Notes: generated by a model from the sequence alone, not told the origin. Counted from the first letter of the stretch, positions 9,352 through 19,615 are shown. The stretch: 64,000 bases of DNA from Cephaloticoccus sp. (GCA_030833445.1 JAURHD010000001.1:124001-188000), one strand, 5' to 3'. Numbers and translations are program-made.

Positions 9352-10389
9352 TTAGCGCTTGAAGTGAACCGGTTGCTGCACGCGGGTGACGGTGGGTTGG
9401 CCCTGGACCGTCGGCCGGTTGAAACGCCACCGCACAATCGCCTGACAAGCGGCATAACCAAAGGACGGATCCGTCGCCGAGACAATCCGGGGCAACTGGG
9501 GGCGGCCGGTTTCATCCACGAAAAACTCGATCATCGCCTCGCCAGTTTCCACCGTCAGCGGCAAGCGCGTGGGAAATACCGGGGCCCTCCTTTCATAAGC
9601 CCGGAGAGCCCGGTCCAAATCCTTGCCCCCGGTGAAATGCGCCGCGTCGCCGCCGAATCGGAGGCGCTTCAGAATCGCGGCGCCTGAATCAGATATCCTG
9701 ACCTCGCCGTCGAGCGGATTGAAGACCCATTTGAGATCAAGCGTCTTGGCCACGGCTTTGCCGTCTTCCACCGCGGCGGGAAACCGGACCGAGTCCAGCA
9801 TCGCTTCAATCGCCAACTTGAAATCGGCGTCGGGCTCCCCTTGCCACGTCGTATCGACCACCATCCCCTCGACGCTGATCAATATCGTGGCTTCGAGCGT
9901 CCCTTGTTTATTTTCCATCAGATCCACAAAGGGATAGACCGCACCGGAATCCACGCTCGGCGGCTGCGGCGCAACTGACGATCCGGCAGTAATGCCCTGC
10001 AAGGGATGCGGGCTGGGTCGCGGACCCGCGGGTGATTCATCATTAAGGGTGAACTCCAACGGCGCCTGCAACCGGGTGTTCACCGCACGACCGTCTTTGA
10101 TCCCCGGCTTAAACTTCCACTTCGATACCGCTGCCAGCGCAGCTTCACCGAACTCATCGTGAGTGCAGCTTACCACCCGGGCGTTGCGCACATCTCCCTG
10201 GGTATCCACGATGAATTCGATTACCGCCCGACCCACGACGCCCGCCTTACGCAACTCGAAGGGATATTGTGGCTTAACCCTGAATTTGGGGGTCGATGGG
10301 GTGTCGACCATTCTGGCTTGCAGGCCGCTTAAAAGCAGACCGCACCCGAGAAACACGATTAACCATTGCCGGGCCTTGCCTAGGATCAT
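9352..10389 (-). CDS. protein with three TonB C-terminal-like modules (energy transducer TonB family)
   Basis: Repeated module [Y]P..L...G.A.IEF.VD..G.....RVV...D..FG.AA..A...W.F.P in the N- and C-terminal parts plus a degenerate middle copy; signal-like N-terminus. Confidence 0.75.
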   Translation of the reverse strand: MILGKARQWLIVFLGCGLLLSGLQARMVDTPSTPKFRVKPQYPFELRKAGVVGRAVIEFIVDTQGDVRNARVVSCTHDEFGEAALAAVSKWKFKPGIKDGRAVNTRLQAPLEFTLNDESPAGPRPSPHPLQGITAGSSVAPQPPSVDSGAVYPFVDLMENKQGTLEATILISVEGMVVDTTWQGEPDADFKLAIEAMLDSVRFPAAVEDGKAVAKTLDLKWVFNPLDGEVRISDSGAAILKRLRFGGDAAHFTGGKDLDRALRAYERRAPVFPTRLPLTVETGEAMIEFFVDETGRPQLPRIVSATDPSFGYAACQAIVRWRFNRPTVQGQPTVTRVQQPVHFKR

Positions 10390-10444
10390 GCCTGAAACTG
10401 CAACGGGGCTCCCGGGACACACAACGGGAATTTTTAATCCCACC

Positions 10445-11857
10445 TCAGCGTTTGAAAAATAGGGTTTGCTGCGCGCGCACAATCGTGGGTTTGCCATTCA
10501 ATAGTAGCGGTTCGTAACGCCACGAGGCTACGGCCTGACAGGCAGCGTATCCAAATGCCGGGTCCGTAGATGTAACCATACGAGGTAGTTGGACCCGACC
10601 GGTTTCATCCACAAAAAATTCCACTTCGGCTTGGCCTTGTATTATCTCCGACGGCAAACGGCTTGGAAAAACCGGGTCGATGCTTTTAACGACTTCCAGC
10701 TTCGTATCCAGCTCAGCCTCCCCGGGAAACACCGTGGCGTTGCCTTCGATTCGCAGACGTTTGAGAATGGCGGCAGCAGCATCAGTGATGCTAACATCTC
10801 CATCATACGGATTGAATTCCAATCGCAGTTTAAAGGGATGCAGTTTATCCGGATTGGAAGTTGATCGGGCAGTTTGCTGCACCATGTCGAGCATCGCTTC
10901 AATCGCTAGTTGAAATGCCGGTGGCGGATCGTTCTGCCATTGGACCATTATATGCCTCCCGGTAGGATCAGCGCTTAATTCGGCCGTAACAACTCCTTGT
11001 CTGTTTTCCAGTAGTTCCAAAAAAGGATATACCACGGCGGGGCGCTCGGGGCTTATCTTCTCCACCGACACCAGATGCCTTGGCTGCGGGACGGTGGGCG
11101 CATCCACCTCAGCTCGAAGCCGGGCTAGAAACTGGAGGTGCGATGGCTGATTGAAGACAAAGGGCAGCCTGAGGCGTGTTGCCTGGGTTTTACCTTCGAC
11201 GATCGCGGGGATAAACGCCCACTGAGCAATCGCATTGAGTGCCTCCTGGTTGAACACCTCGTGGGAGGTCTTGACGACCCGCGCATCCTGAACGGCCCCA
11301 GTTTCCGTAACGACGAACTCAACCATGACTTCCCCGGACAGAGCCACTAACTCGGTATCCTTAGGATACTTGGGGGCAACACGTAACACCGGCCGAGGTT
11401 GAGATTTTAACGGCAACCGAGCCAGAGCATCACGTTGTTCCTGTCGCGAGAGTGAAAACTTAACCTTGGTCTCAAGATGTAGGGTCATCGCCCGGGCAGA
11501 TACTCTACCGGGTCGGAACGTCCACTTGGCCACCGCATCCAACGCCGCCTGATTCAGCATGGGGCTATCGCTGCGGATCACGCGCAGATTCCGCGCATTG
11601 CCGTTGGCATTAACATCTAAACCCACCTCGACCACGCCCTTAATCCCCAAGGCTGCAGCCTCCGGTGGATATTCCGGCTTTACCCGCTTCTTAACTGATG
11701 GGCGCGTAATATTCGGGCCTAGATCGGGCAAAAGGTTCCGCCCCGGATCGGGCATGGGCGGTATCTGAAACATCGTGTTTTGCTGGGCCCATCCCGCCGC
11801 AATCACAGATACCGTCACGCACCCCAACCGGGCCCATCGTATCAAATACTTCAGCAT
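10445..11857 (-). CDS. protein with four TonB C-terminal-like modules, paralogue of the downstream gene
   Basis: Two N-terminal TonB_C modules (VKPEYPPEAAALGIKGVVEVGLDVNANGNARN...; VAPKYPKDTELVALSGEVMVEFVVTETGAVQDARVV...), a degenerate one and a C-terminal one near-colinear with 9352..10389. Confidence 0.75.
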   Translation of the reverse strand: MLKYLIRWARLGCVTVSVIAAGWAQQNTMFQIPPMPDPGRNLLPDLGPNITRPSVKKRVKPEYPPEAAALGIKGVVEVGLDVNANGNARNLRVIRSDSPMLNQAALDAVAKWTFRPGRVSARAMTLHLETKVKFSLSRQEQRDALARLPLKSQPRPVLRVAPKYPKDTELVALSGEVMVEFVVTETGAVQDARVVKTSHEVFNQEALNAIAQWAFIPAIVEGKTQATRLRLPFVFNQPSHLQFLARLRAEVDAPTVPQPRHLVSVEKISPERPAVVYPFLELLENRQGVVTAELSADPTGRHIMVQWQNDPPPAFQLAIEAMLDMVQQTARSTSNPDKLHPFKLRLEFNPYDGDVSITDAAAAILKRLRIEGNATVFPGEAELDTKLEVVKSIDPVFPSRLPSEIIQGQAEVEFFVDETGRVQLPRMVTSTDPAFGYAACQAVASWRYEPLLLNGKPTIVRAQQTLFFKR

Positions 11858-11975
11858 GTCAAAAGATGGCGCGGACAACTTCCGTTGCACAAACGATTTT
11901 TATCAAATTGGTCGATGACACAGCCGGCCTGATTTTGGGTTTCCCCTCGTGACGGCGCCTGCCTAGCGTGCCGTC

Positions 11976-12761
11976 ATGGAAGTCCTCATCCGTGAAAGCC
12001 CCGAGATCGGTTGTCTACTTGGTGCGAAAATAATCGCCCGGGTTGTTCGCGACAAACCGGACGCGGTGCTCGGGCTTGCCACCGGCCGCACGCCCTTGCG
12101 GCTCTATCAGGAATTGATCCGCATGCATAAAGAGGAGGGTCTCGATTTTTCCAAGGTCACCACCTTCAACCTCGACGAATACGTCGGGCTGCCTGCCACC
12201 CACGACCAGTCCTACCGCTATTTCATGCGGGAAAATCTTTTCCGCCACATCAACATCGACGAAAAGCGCACGCACGTGCCCGACGGCACGGCGCCTGACT
12301 TGCACGTTGAGTGCCGCGGTTACGAACAACGCATCCTCGATGCCGGCGGTATCGATATCCAGCTGCTTGGTCTCGGCCGCAACGGCCACATCGGATTTAA
12401 CGAACCCACCGGTTCCCTGCGTTCACGCACTTGGATCAAGATTCTATCCGAACAGACCCTGCAGGATAACAGCGATGTATTTGGTTCCTTGGAAGCCATG
12501 CCCAAGCACGCCCTCACGATGGGCATCGGCACCATTCTCGAAGCCCGCCGCTGTTTGCTCCTCGCCTTTGGTCCCGCCAAGGTGCGCGCGGTGGAGGAAA
12601 TGATCGAGGGCCCACTCGCCGCCATCTGCCCCGGCTCCGCCCTGCAACAACACCCGCGCGCCACCGTGATTCTCGACGAAAACTCCTCAGCCGGTCTGCG
12701 CTATGCGGATCACTACCGCTGGATCGACCAGAATAAATTCGACTGGCAGCGCCACAAATAA
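11976..12761 (+). CDS. nagB: glucosamine-6-phosphate deaminase
   Basis: GLATGRTPLRLYQELIRMHKEEGLDFSKVTTFNLDEYVGL...LGLGRNGHIGFNEPTGS. Confidence 0.93.
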   Translation: MEVLIRESPEIGCLLGAKIIARVVRDKPDAVLGLATGRTPLRLYQELIRMHKEEGLDFSKVTTFNLDEYVGLPATHDQSYRYFMRENLFRHINIDEKRTHVPDGTAPDLHVECRGYEQRILDAGGIDIQLLGLGRNGHIGFNEPTGSLRSRTWIKILSEQTLQDNSDVFGSLEAMPKHALTMGIGTILEARRCLLLAFGPAKVRAVEEMIEGPLAAICPGSALQQHPRATVILDENSSAGLRYADHYRWIDQNKFDWQRHK

Positions 12762-12777
12762 CCTCAGCCGATTACCC

Positions 12778-13818
12778 ATGACCCCACAACCCTTCGGCTT
12801 TCTTCCCACTGGCGAAGCCATTGAAAAATACACCCTGCGCAATGCCGGCGGGGCCAGCCTCGAGTTCATCACCTACGGCGGAATCGTCACTGCCCTGAAG
12901 GTGCCGGATCGGGACGGTCAATTGGCGGATGTCGTGCTCGGGTTCGACAACCTCAATGCCTACGTAAACGGCCACCCCTACTTCGGCGCGATCATCGGGC
13001 GCATCACTGGCCGCGTGTCAGGCGGCCAACTGAAGGTTGCGGACAAGCTCTATCAACTCGCCTGCAATCAGGCACCCAACCATCTCCATGGCGGCAAGGT
13101 TGGCTTCGATAAACGGGTCTGGGACGCGGAACCCGTCACGCGGCCGGATGGGGCGGATTCCGTGCGCCTCACTTATCATAGCCCTGATGGCGAAGAGGGT
13201 TATCCCGGCAATCTCGACATCGCGATCACCTATACGCTCACCGCCAAAAACGAGTTCATCATCGAATCAGATGCGACCAGCGACCAAGTAACGCCGCTCA
13301 GTTTGGCGAATCATTCGTATTTTAATCTGGCGGGTGAGGGCACCGGCAGCGTGGCGGAACACATCGTGCAGATCATGGCCGAGGAATTCGTCGGCATGGA
13401 CAACGACATGACCCTGTCCGACCGGCGCGACCCCGTTGCAGATACACCCAGTGATTTTCGCACCGCCCGCCGACTCGGTGACGCCTTGCCGCACATGCAC
13501 AAATCTCACGGGGAAAATTATCTCCTGCGCTCAAACGCCAGCGAAAAGCCCACCTTGATTGCGCGGGTGACCGAGCCCGATTCCGGCCGGGTGCTCGAGG
13601 TTCTGACCAACGACACCTGTCTGCAATTCTACAGCGGCGTTTCCCTCGACGGCACCCTCACGGGCAAATCCGGCCAACCTTATAATCAACACGGCGCCCT
13701 TTGCTTGGAATGCCAAGGCTATCCCAACGGATCGAGCCGGCCCGAATTGGGCGACATTTTGGTGCACCCCGGCACCCCGCAACGCCGCACCACGATCTAC
13801 GCTTTCTCGACCCAATAA
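12778..13818 (+). CDS. aldose 1-epimerase (galactose mutarotase family)
   Basis: LEFITYGGIVTALKVPDRDG...HPYFGAIIGRITGRVSGG...NHLHGGKVGFDKRVW...NHSYFNLAGEG. Confidence 0.9.
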   Translation: MTPQPFGFLPTGEAIEKYTLRNAGGASLEFITYGGIVTALKVPDRDGQLADVVLGFDNLNAYVNGHPYFGAIIGRITGRVSGGQLKVADKLYQLACNQAPNHLHGGKVGFDKRVWDAEPVTRPDGADSVRLTYHSPDGEEGYPGNLDIAITYTLTAKNEFIIESDATSDQVTPLSLANHSYFNLAGEGTGSVAEHIVQIMAEEFVGMDNDMTLSDRRDPVADTPSDFRTARRLGDALPHMHKSHGENYLLRSNASEKPTLIARVTEPDSGRVLEVLTNDTCLQFYSGVSLDGTLTGKSGQPYNQHGALCLECQGYPNGSSRPELGDILVHPGTPQRRTTIYAFSTQ

Positions 13819-13833
13819 CGAACCGAAGTAGCC

Positions 13834-16122
13834 ATGAGCGACGAACACCCCACCGCCGCCGTCCTGACGCGACCAGCCCAAACCCTCGACTACAGCCTGA
13901 CCGGTGAAAACGCCGCGGCCGCGGTGGAGAAGGGACTGGCCGAAGCCGATTGGTATCAATGCACGGTGCCCCGCGCGGAGATGCGCAAGCTGCTTGAGCG
14001 GCGTGATGGTCCCGCCATCCGCGACACGCTCCTCTGGTTCGCGCTGATCCTCGTCAGTGGATATGCCACCTATGCGCTGTGGGGTTCGTGGTGGGCGATC
14101 ATTCCCTACGCCATCTACGCCGCGCTGTATGGCTCCACTTCGGATTCCCGTTGGCACGAGTCCGAACACGGCACCGCGTTCAAGACCGATTGGATGAATC
14201 GCGCCCTGTATGAGATCGCCTCGTTCATGGTGATGCGCGAATCCACCCTCTGGCGCTGGAGCCATACCCGCCACCACAGCGACACGATCATCGTGGGCCG
14301 CGATCCCGAGATCGCCGTGCCGCGTCCGCCAAATCTCAAGCGCATGGCGCTCGGCATCTTCAACCTGCCGGTCTACCGCAATTACTTTGGCCAGATCCTC
14401 ACGCACGCCCGGGGGAAAATGCGTCCCGCGGAAAAAACCTACATCCCGGAAAGCGAGTTTCCCAAAATCTATTTCAAGGCGCGCATCTACGTGCTGATTT
14501 ACGCGACCTCGATCGGGCTCGCGATTTATACCCAGAGCTTTCTGCCGCTGATGTATGTCGGTCTCGCCAATATCTTTGGCACTTGGCTCATGCTGATCTA
14601 CGGTTACACCCAGCACGCCGGACTCGCGGAAAACGTGCTCGATCACCGGCTCAACTGCCGGACGGTATACATGAATCCGATCCACCGGTATCTCTACTGG
14701 AATATGAACTACCACCTGGAGCATCACATGTTTCCGTTGGTGCCGTATCACAATCTGCCACGCCTGCACGCCTTGGTGAAGTCCGACATGCCCGTGCCCT
14801 ACAACGGCATCATCGAGGCCTTTCGCGAAATCATCCCCACCGTTCTGCGGCAGGTGAAGGACCCTGCGTATCACGTGAAGCGCAAGCTGCCCCCACCACC
14901 CGCCAAATCGGCCGGTGCCGAGGCCTTTACCACCGACGTCCAGCCCGATGCCGATGGCTGGCTCGAGATCTGCGCCGCGGCCGACCTCGGCCCGGCGGAT
15001 GTGATCCGCTTCGACCATGGCCATAAGACCTACGCGCTTTATCGCGACGAGGCCGGCAAACTCTATGCCACTGATGGCGTTTGCACGCACGGCAACACCC
15101 ACCTCGCCGACGGCCTCGTGAAAGGGAAAATCATCGAGTGCCCCAAGCACAACGGTCGCTTCAATCTCGCGGATGGTTCCCCTGCACGCTCCCCGGTTTG
15201 CCGTGGTCTCGCGACTTATCCGCTGGAGGAACGCAGGGGCCGGTTGTGGCTGAATCTCACCCGGGTCGGCGGCGCCGGTGCGCGGGAACAAAAATCCTAC
15301 CGCTTCCGCGTCATCAGCAACCGCAGCGTCGCCACCTTCATCAAGGAAGTCGTGCTCGAGCCCCTTGATCAGACCGTTGCGTTCACGCCGGGCGATTATC
15401 TGCAGTTCGACATCCCGGCCTACGAAGAAATCAAGTTTTCCGATTTCGATATCCCGGAACCCTACGCCGCGGTTTGGCAAGCCCAGCACGTTTTCGATCT
15501 CGTCGCGACCAACCGTGGCAGCACCCGGCGCAACAACTATTCACTGGCCAGCAACGGTAACACGGAACGCAATCTGCGTTTCAACGTGCGCATCGCCACG
15601 CCGCCAGCGGGTCAGGACTGTCCGCCCGGCGTAGGCTCAGCCTACATGTTCAGCCTCAAAGCCGGTGACACCATCACGGCGATCGGACCCTTTGGCGATT
15701 TTCACCTGAAGCCCACCCAAAAGGAGGCCGTCTACATTGGAGGCGGCGCCGGCATGGCTCCACTTCGGGCGCATCTCTCGCACCTGTTCGAAACCGAGAA
15801 TTCCCATCGCAAGGTGAGCTATTGGTATGGGGCGCGTTCGAAGCAGGAAATTTTCTACGAAGACTATTTCGAAACCCTCGACGCAAATCACCCGAACTTC
15901 GATTTTCACGTCGCACTCTCTTCACCCCTGCCGGAAGACGCGTGGACCGGTCACACCGGATTCATTCACGAAGTCGTGCTGGATCACTATCTGCGCGATC
16001 ATCCCAATCCGAAGGCCGTGGAATATTATCTCTGCGGTCCGCCCATGATGATCAAGGCCTGCACCCAGATGCTCGCCAAACTCGGGGTCCCTGCCACCCA
16101 GATCGCCTTCGACGAGTTCTGA
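13834..16122 (+). CDS. trifunctional fusion: membrane fatty-acid-desaturase/hydroxylase-like di-iron domain + Rieske [2Fe-2S] domain + NqrF-like FAD/NAD(P)H reductase domain
   Basis: His boxes HESEHG, HTRHH, HLEHH; Rieske CTHGNTHL...CPKHNGRF; reductase NNYSLAS, GPFGDFHLK, YIGGGAGMAPLRAHL, YYLCGPPMMIKACTQML, C-terminal FDEF. Confidence 0.9.
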   Translation: MSDEHPTAAVLTRPAQTLDYSLTGENAAAAVEKGLAEADWYQCTVPRAEMRKLLERRDGPAIRDTLLWFALILVSGYATYALWGSWWAIIPYAIYAALYGSTSDSRWHESEHGTAFKTDWMNRALYEIASFMVMRESTLWRWSHTRHHSDTIIVGRDPEIAVPRPPNLKRMALGIFNLPVYRNYFGQILTHARGKMRPAEKTYIPESEFPKIYFKARIYVLIYATSIGLAIYTQSFLPLMYVGLANIFGTWLMLIYGYTQHAGLAENVLDHRLNCRTVYMNPIHRYLYWNMNYHLEHHMFPLVPYHNLPRLHALVKSDMPVPYNGIIEAFREIIPTVLRQVKDPAYHVKRKLPPPPAKSAGAEAFTTDVQPDADGWLEICAAADLGPADVIRFDHGHKTYALYRDEAGKLYATDGVCTHGNTHLADGLVKGKIIECPKHNGRFNLADGSPARSPVCRGLATYPLEERRGRLWLNLTRVGGAGAREQKSYRFRVISNRSVATFIKEVVLEPLDQTVAFTPGDYLQFDIPAYEEIKFSDFDIPEPYAAVWQAQHVFDLVATNRGSTRRNNYSLASNGNTERNLRFNVRIATPPAGQDCPPGVGSAYMFSLKAGDTITAIGPFGDFHLKPTQKEAVYIGGGAGMAPLRAHLSHLFETENSHRKVSYWYGARSKQEIFYEDYFETLDANHPNFDFHVALSSPLPEDAWTGHTGFIHEVVLDHYLRDHPNPKAVEYYLCGPPMMIKACTQMLAKLGVPATQIAFDEF

Positions 16123-16128
16123 TTTACG

Positions 16129-16506
16129 TCAGCGTTTCTCTTCCATCAATCCGAGCAGGCTCCCGTCGGGGTCACGGAAAAAAGTCATCCAAAGTTCGTG
16201 GTCGGGCATCTTCGCGATCAAATGCGGCTCGTCTTCAAACGTGATCCCGCGCGCCTGCATGGCGGTCCGCACCGCTTCGATATCGGTCACTTTGAAGTAT
16301 AGCGTGGAGTTGGCGCCGGCGTTGGAAAGGCCTTCCGGCTTGGTCACCATCAACCGCACCGAACCCATCATGAAAAAGGCGAGGTTGGGCGGGGCTTGAA
16401 AAAGGAGCGGCAGGCCTACCTCGTCGCGGAAAAACTTCACGGCCCGGTCGAGATCACTGACCGCGTGCGAGACCTGACCGAGGGGAAGGGCGGTGGCTTC
16501 GGACAT
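16129..16506 (-). CDS. VOC family (glyoxalase/bleomycin-resistance-like) protein
   Basis: LGQVSHAVSDLDRAVKFFRDEVGLPLLFQAPPNLAFFMMGSVRLMV...DPDGSLLGLMEE. Confidence 0.82.
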   Translation of the reverse strand: MSEATALPLGQVSHAVSDLDRAVKFFRDEVGLPLLFQAPPNLAFFMMGSVRLMVTKPEGLSNAGANSTLYFKVTDIEAVRTAMQARGITFEDEPHLIAKMPDHELWMTFFRDPDGSLLGLMEEKR

Positions 16507-16557
16507 AGCGTATGCCTATCAAACATACCGCGAGAGTCGAGCCCGCACCCAATATCT

Positions 16558-17211
16558 TCAGCCGCTGATCCAACGCGCAATCGCGTTGATCATGTGCTGG
16601 GTCGCTTCACCGAGCAGGATAAAATAGAACACCCCGAGCACGAAGACCAGGTAGCCGAGCAGGATAAACAAGCCGTCGCGTTCCAGCATCCCCGCACCGA
16701 GCAGCAGGATCGTCCACGCGGGAAACGAATTACTGAACGGAATCGGCAACGGCAGCAAAAGCACGAGCGCGGAAATCAGGATAAACAGCGCGTGCAGCTG
16801 GAGCATCGCTCCCGGCGCACTGATCAAGGCCAGCCGCGGTCGCAAAAAAGTTTCCAGCAACGCGATTACTTTGCCGGCAACGGCAAACACGCGGTCGAAG
16901 AACCCCGCGGGAAGTTGTTTGCGTTGCAGCTTCATCGGCAACCACGGTCGCTGGCCCAGGGCCAGCCGTAATGCAATGAAGGCTATCGCCAGACCAAATG
17001 GAGTCGAAAGACCGGGCAAGGGAATGGGCGTGATAAAGGGCAGGGCGAGCAGGATGACCAACAGCGTGTAGGCCCGACCGCGCAAACTGTGGATGACCTC
17101 GCGCAGGGTCATCGGCTTGGCCCCGAGGCGCGCACGCAGATCGGCCAATTCCTCCGAAAGCTTGCGCGGCGGCACCACCACAGGGACCAATCGGCGGCGC
17201 GGATTTTTCAT
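16558..17211 (-). CDS. ExoD-family membrane protein
   Basis: [57 protein letters not shown], typical ExoD. Confidence 0.8.
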   Translation of the reverse strand: MKNPRRRLVPVVVPPRKLSEELADLRARLGAKPMTLREVIHSLRGRAYTLLVILLALPFITPIPLPGLSTPFGLAIAFIALRLALGQRPWLPMKLQRKQLPAGFFDRVFAVAGKVIALLETFLRPRLALISAPGAMLQLHALFILISALVLLLPLPIPFSNSFPAWTILLLGAGMLERDGLFILLGYLVFVLGVFYFILLGEATQHMINAIARWISG

Positions 17212-17903
17212 GTGCCGCGGGTGTTGCCGAACAATTCAATGTGCAGCCGGTGCGCGTAACGATAGCCGCGCGTCTTGCACATGTCGGGCAGCCACATCGC
17301 CCGCTCACGCAGGGTCTCCATCGCAATACCCTCGGGCATGAGTAATATCTTATGCGCCGGAATCGGATCGGGCAGGGCGGCCAAGAAGGTCTCGATCTCC
17401 GCCACATCTTCCGGTCGGGCCACCACAAATTTAAACTGATAATCGTAGTTCTTGACCCACGCCGCCACCACGTCGGGCTGCCTGCGCAGGGCCTCGTGTT
17501 TTTTCCGCCACGTTTCGTCCAATCGCGCATCAGGCGCCGAGTTCGCCAGCTTCGGCGAAAGCGACGCCAGATCGCACGCGATGCCGTCCGGGGCAATCGT
17601 TGCCGCCGTCTCGATGGTGATGTGATAGCCGAGTTTCTTCAGCTCCGCCGCGAGTTCGCTGATTTCCTTGGCCACCATCGGCTCACCGCCCGTCAGCACC
17701 ACATGCCGGGCCGCGGCATGGGATCGCACCGCGGCCACGATTTCGGCCACGGCCATCGTCTTTCCCTGCGGATTCCATGAGGCGTAGGGGGTGTCGCACC
17801 AATTGCAGCGCAGGTTGCAGCCACTCGTGCGCACAAAGACCGACGGCACGCCGGTCAGTTCGCCTTCCCCCTGCAACGAGTAGAATATCTCCGAGATTAA
17901 CAC
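17208..17903 (-). CDS. queE: 7-carboxy-7-deazaguanine synthase (radical SAM)
   Basis: [39 protein letters not shown]; CxxxCxxC; adjacent to queC. Confidence 0.9.
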   Translation of the reverse strand: MLISEIFYSLQGEGELTGVPSVFVRTSGCNLRCNWCDTPYASWNPQGKTMAVAEIVAAVRSHAAARHVVLTGGEPMVAKEISELAAELKKLGYHITIETAATIAPDGIACDLASLSPKLANSAPDARLDETWRKKHEALRRQPDVVAAWVKNYDYQFKFVVARPEDVAEIETFLAALPDPIPAHKILLMPEGIAMETLRERAMWLPDMCKTRGYRYAHRLHIELFGNTRGT

Positions 17904-17910
17904 AGCTGGG

Positions 17911-17973
17911 TTTTAACACAGGGGACACAGAGCGCACGGAGTTTCTCCACGGGTTCAGTGTCTGCCGTCTTTA
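17911..17973. repeat. dispersed intergenic palindromic repeat, family 1 copy A
   Basis: TTTTAACACAGGGGACACAGAGCGCACGGAG...CAGTGTCTGCCGTCTTTAA; shares RGAGCGCACRGAG with copies B and C. Confidence 0.55.
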
Positions 17974-18654
17974 ATTCGGTTTGGGCGGCAGCGGCCCGGT
18001 CCACTCGTATATCGTCGGGTCGACCACGCCGGCCTCAATGAACGCCTCGCGGCGCTCCACGCAGGTGCCGCATTTGCCGCAATGGCGCTCGCCGCCTTTG
18101 TAGCAGGACCAGGTCCTTGCATAATCCACCCCGAGCCGCGTGCCCTTGCATGCGATGTCGGTCTTGGTCATGCTGGTGAAAGGCCGGATCAGGTGGACGC
18201 GGGCGTAGGTGCCCGCGCGCATCGCCTGATCCATCGCTTGCAAGAATTCCACGCGGCAATCGGGATAGATCGCGTGGTCCCCGCCGTGGGCGGCGATGAC
18301 AAGGCCTTCCGCGCCGATGCTTTCGGCAAACCCGCAGGCTATGCTCAACATGATCGCGTTGCGAAACGGCACCACGGTTTGCTTCATGTTGGCGGCTTCG
18401 TAATGCCCCTCGGGGATATCCCCGCCGCTCTTCAGCAGGTCGGAGGCAAACAGCCGGTTGACGAAATCCAGAGAGATCATCTCGTGCCGCACCCCCATCT
18501 GCGCCGCATGCTCCGCGGCAAAGGGGAGCTCGCGGTGGTTGTGTTTTGCGCCATAATCGAAGCTGAGCACGGCCACGACCTCGTGGCGTGTGGGCGCCCA
18601 ATGCAGCGCCGTCACGGAATCCATGCCCCCGGAGCAGAGAACAACAACTTTCAT
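17971..18654 (-). CDS. queC: 7-cyano-7-deazaguanine synthase
   Basis: MKVVVLCSGGMDSVTALHW, FDYGAKHNHREL, C-terminal Cys motif CGKCGTCVERREAF. Confidence 0.93.
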   Translation of the reverse strand: MKVVVLCSGGMDSVTALHWAPTRHEVVAVLSFDYGAKHNHRELPFAAEHAAQMGVRHEMISLDFVNRLFASDLLKSGGDIPEGHYEAANMKQTVVPFRNAIMLSIACGFAESIGAEGLVIAAHGGDHAIYPDCRVEFLQAMDQAMRAGTYARVHLIRPFTSMTKTDIACKGTRLGVDYARTWSCYKGGERHCGKCGTCVERREAFIEAGVVDPTIYEWTGPLPPKPN

Positions 18655-18762
18655 GGCGTGAATAGCCGCAAAAAGCCGCGCCCTGCGCAAGAGTCGAGCG
18701 ACGGCAGCACTCGATCCGTTTTAGATTTTGCGCTTTCCGCGCCTTTTTGCGGTTATCGGCTC

Positions 18763-19614
18763 ATGCTGATCTTCCACGATCCCCAGTGCGCCCACTACGG
18801 CTCCGCCATGCGGCCGGAGCAACCGGCCCGCACCGTGCGGACGGCCGCCTATCTGCAGAAGACGCACCCGGATTGGACCTGGCAGGTGCCGGCCGCGGCT
18901 GAACCCGCGGATTTGTTACTCGCTCACGAACCGCACCACCTAAAACGCCTGCAACACGGTCCTGATTTTGACGGCGACACGCCGTATTTTGACGGGATTT
19001 ATGATCACGCCCGCCGCGGCGTCGGCTCGGCGCTGGCCGCCATGAACGCCGCCCGCGAAGGACAAAAGGCCTTCAGCCTGATGCGCCCGCCCGGGCACCA
19101 CGCCACCAGCGGACAGGCCATGGGCTTTTGTTATCTCAACCAAATCGCGATCGCGACCTTGGCCGCACAGCAACAAGGCGCTAAACGGGTGGCCGTCTGG
19201 GACTTCGATGCCCACCATGGCAACGGCACCGAGGCCATATTGCGCGGCCGCGACGGCATCCTTTTCTCCTCGGTGCACCAATACCCCGGCTACCCCGGAA
19301 CCGGGACGCAGAGTTTCGATAATTGCCGCAACTGGCCCGTCGCACCCCATTCGACGCGGACCACCCATATGGCCGCCCTCGCGGAATCATGGGAAGCCGT
19401 GCTCGCCTTCGAGCCCGAACTCGTGCTCGTATCGGCCGGGTTCGATGCCTATGTGCACGACCCGATTACCGAAATGACCTTGGAAAAAGACGACTTTGCC
19501 ACCCTCGGCACCTGGCTGAAATCCGCCGGACGACCCACCGCGGCCATTTTGGAAGGCGGCTACAGCTCGGACCTGCCCCAATTGACCGATGCATTCCTGA
19601 GCGCTTGGGCCTGA
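18763..19614 (+). CDS. histone deacetylase family (acetoin utilisation/polyamine deacetylase-like) protein
   Basis: RPPGHHATSGQAMGFCYLNQIAIA, VWDFDAHHGNGTEAIL, SAGFDAYVHDP; ATG at 18763 inside longer ORF. Confidence 0.9.
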   Translation: MLIFHDPQCAHYGSAMRPEQPARTVRTAAYLQKTHPDWTWQVPAAAEPADLLLAHEPHHLKRLQHGPDFDGDTPYFDGIYDHARRGVGSALAAMNAAREGQKAFSLMRPPGHHATSGQAMGFCYLNQIAIATLAAQQQGAKRVAVWDFDAHHGNGTEAILRGRDGILFSSVHQYPGYPGTGTQSFDNCRNWPVAPHSTRTTHMAALAESWEAVLAFEPELVLVSAGFDAYVHDPITEMTLEKDDFATLGTWLKSAGRPTAAILEGGYSSDLPQLTDAFLSAWA

Positions 19615-19615
19615 T

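Noticed and set aside
13531-15489. 652-aa minus-strand ORF
   Set aside because: Antisense to galM and the desaturase fusion, whose plus-strand products have clear motifs; composition (His/Gly/Asp/Arg-rich) is typical of a high-GC shadow ORF.
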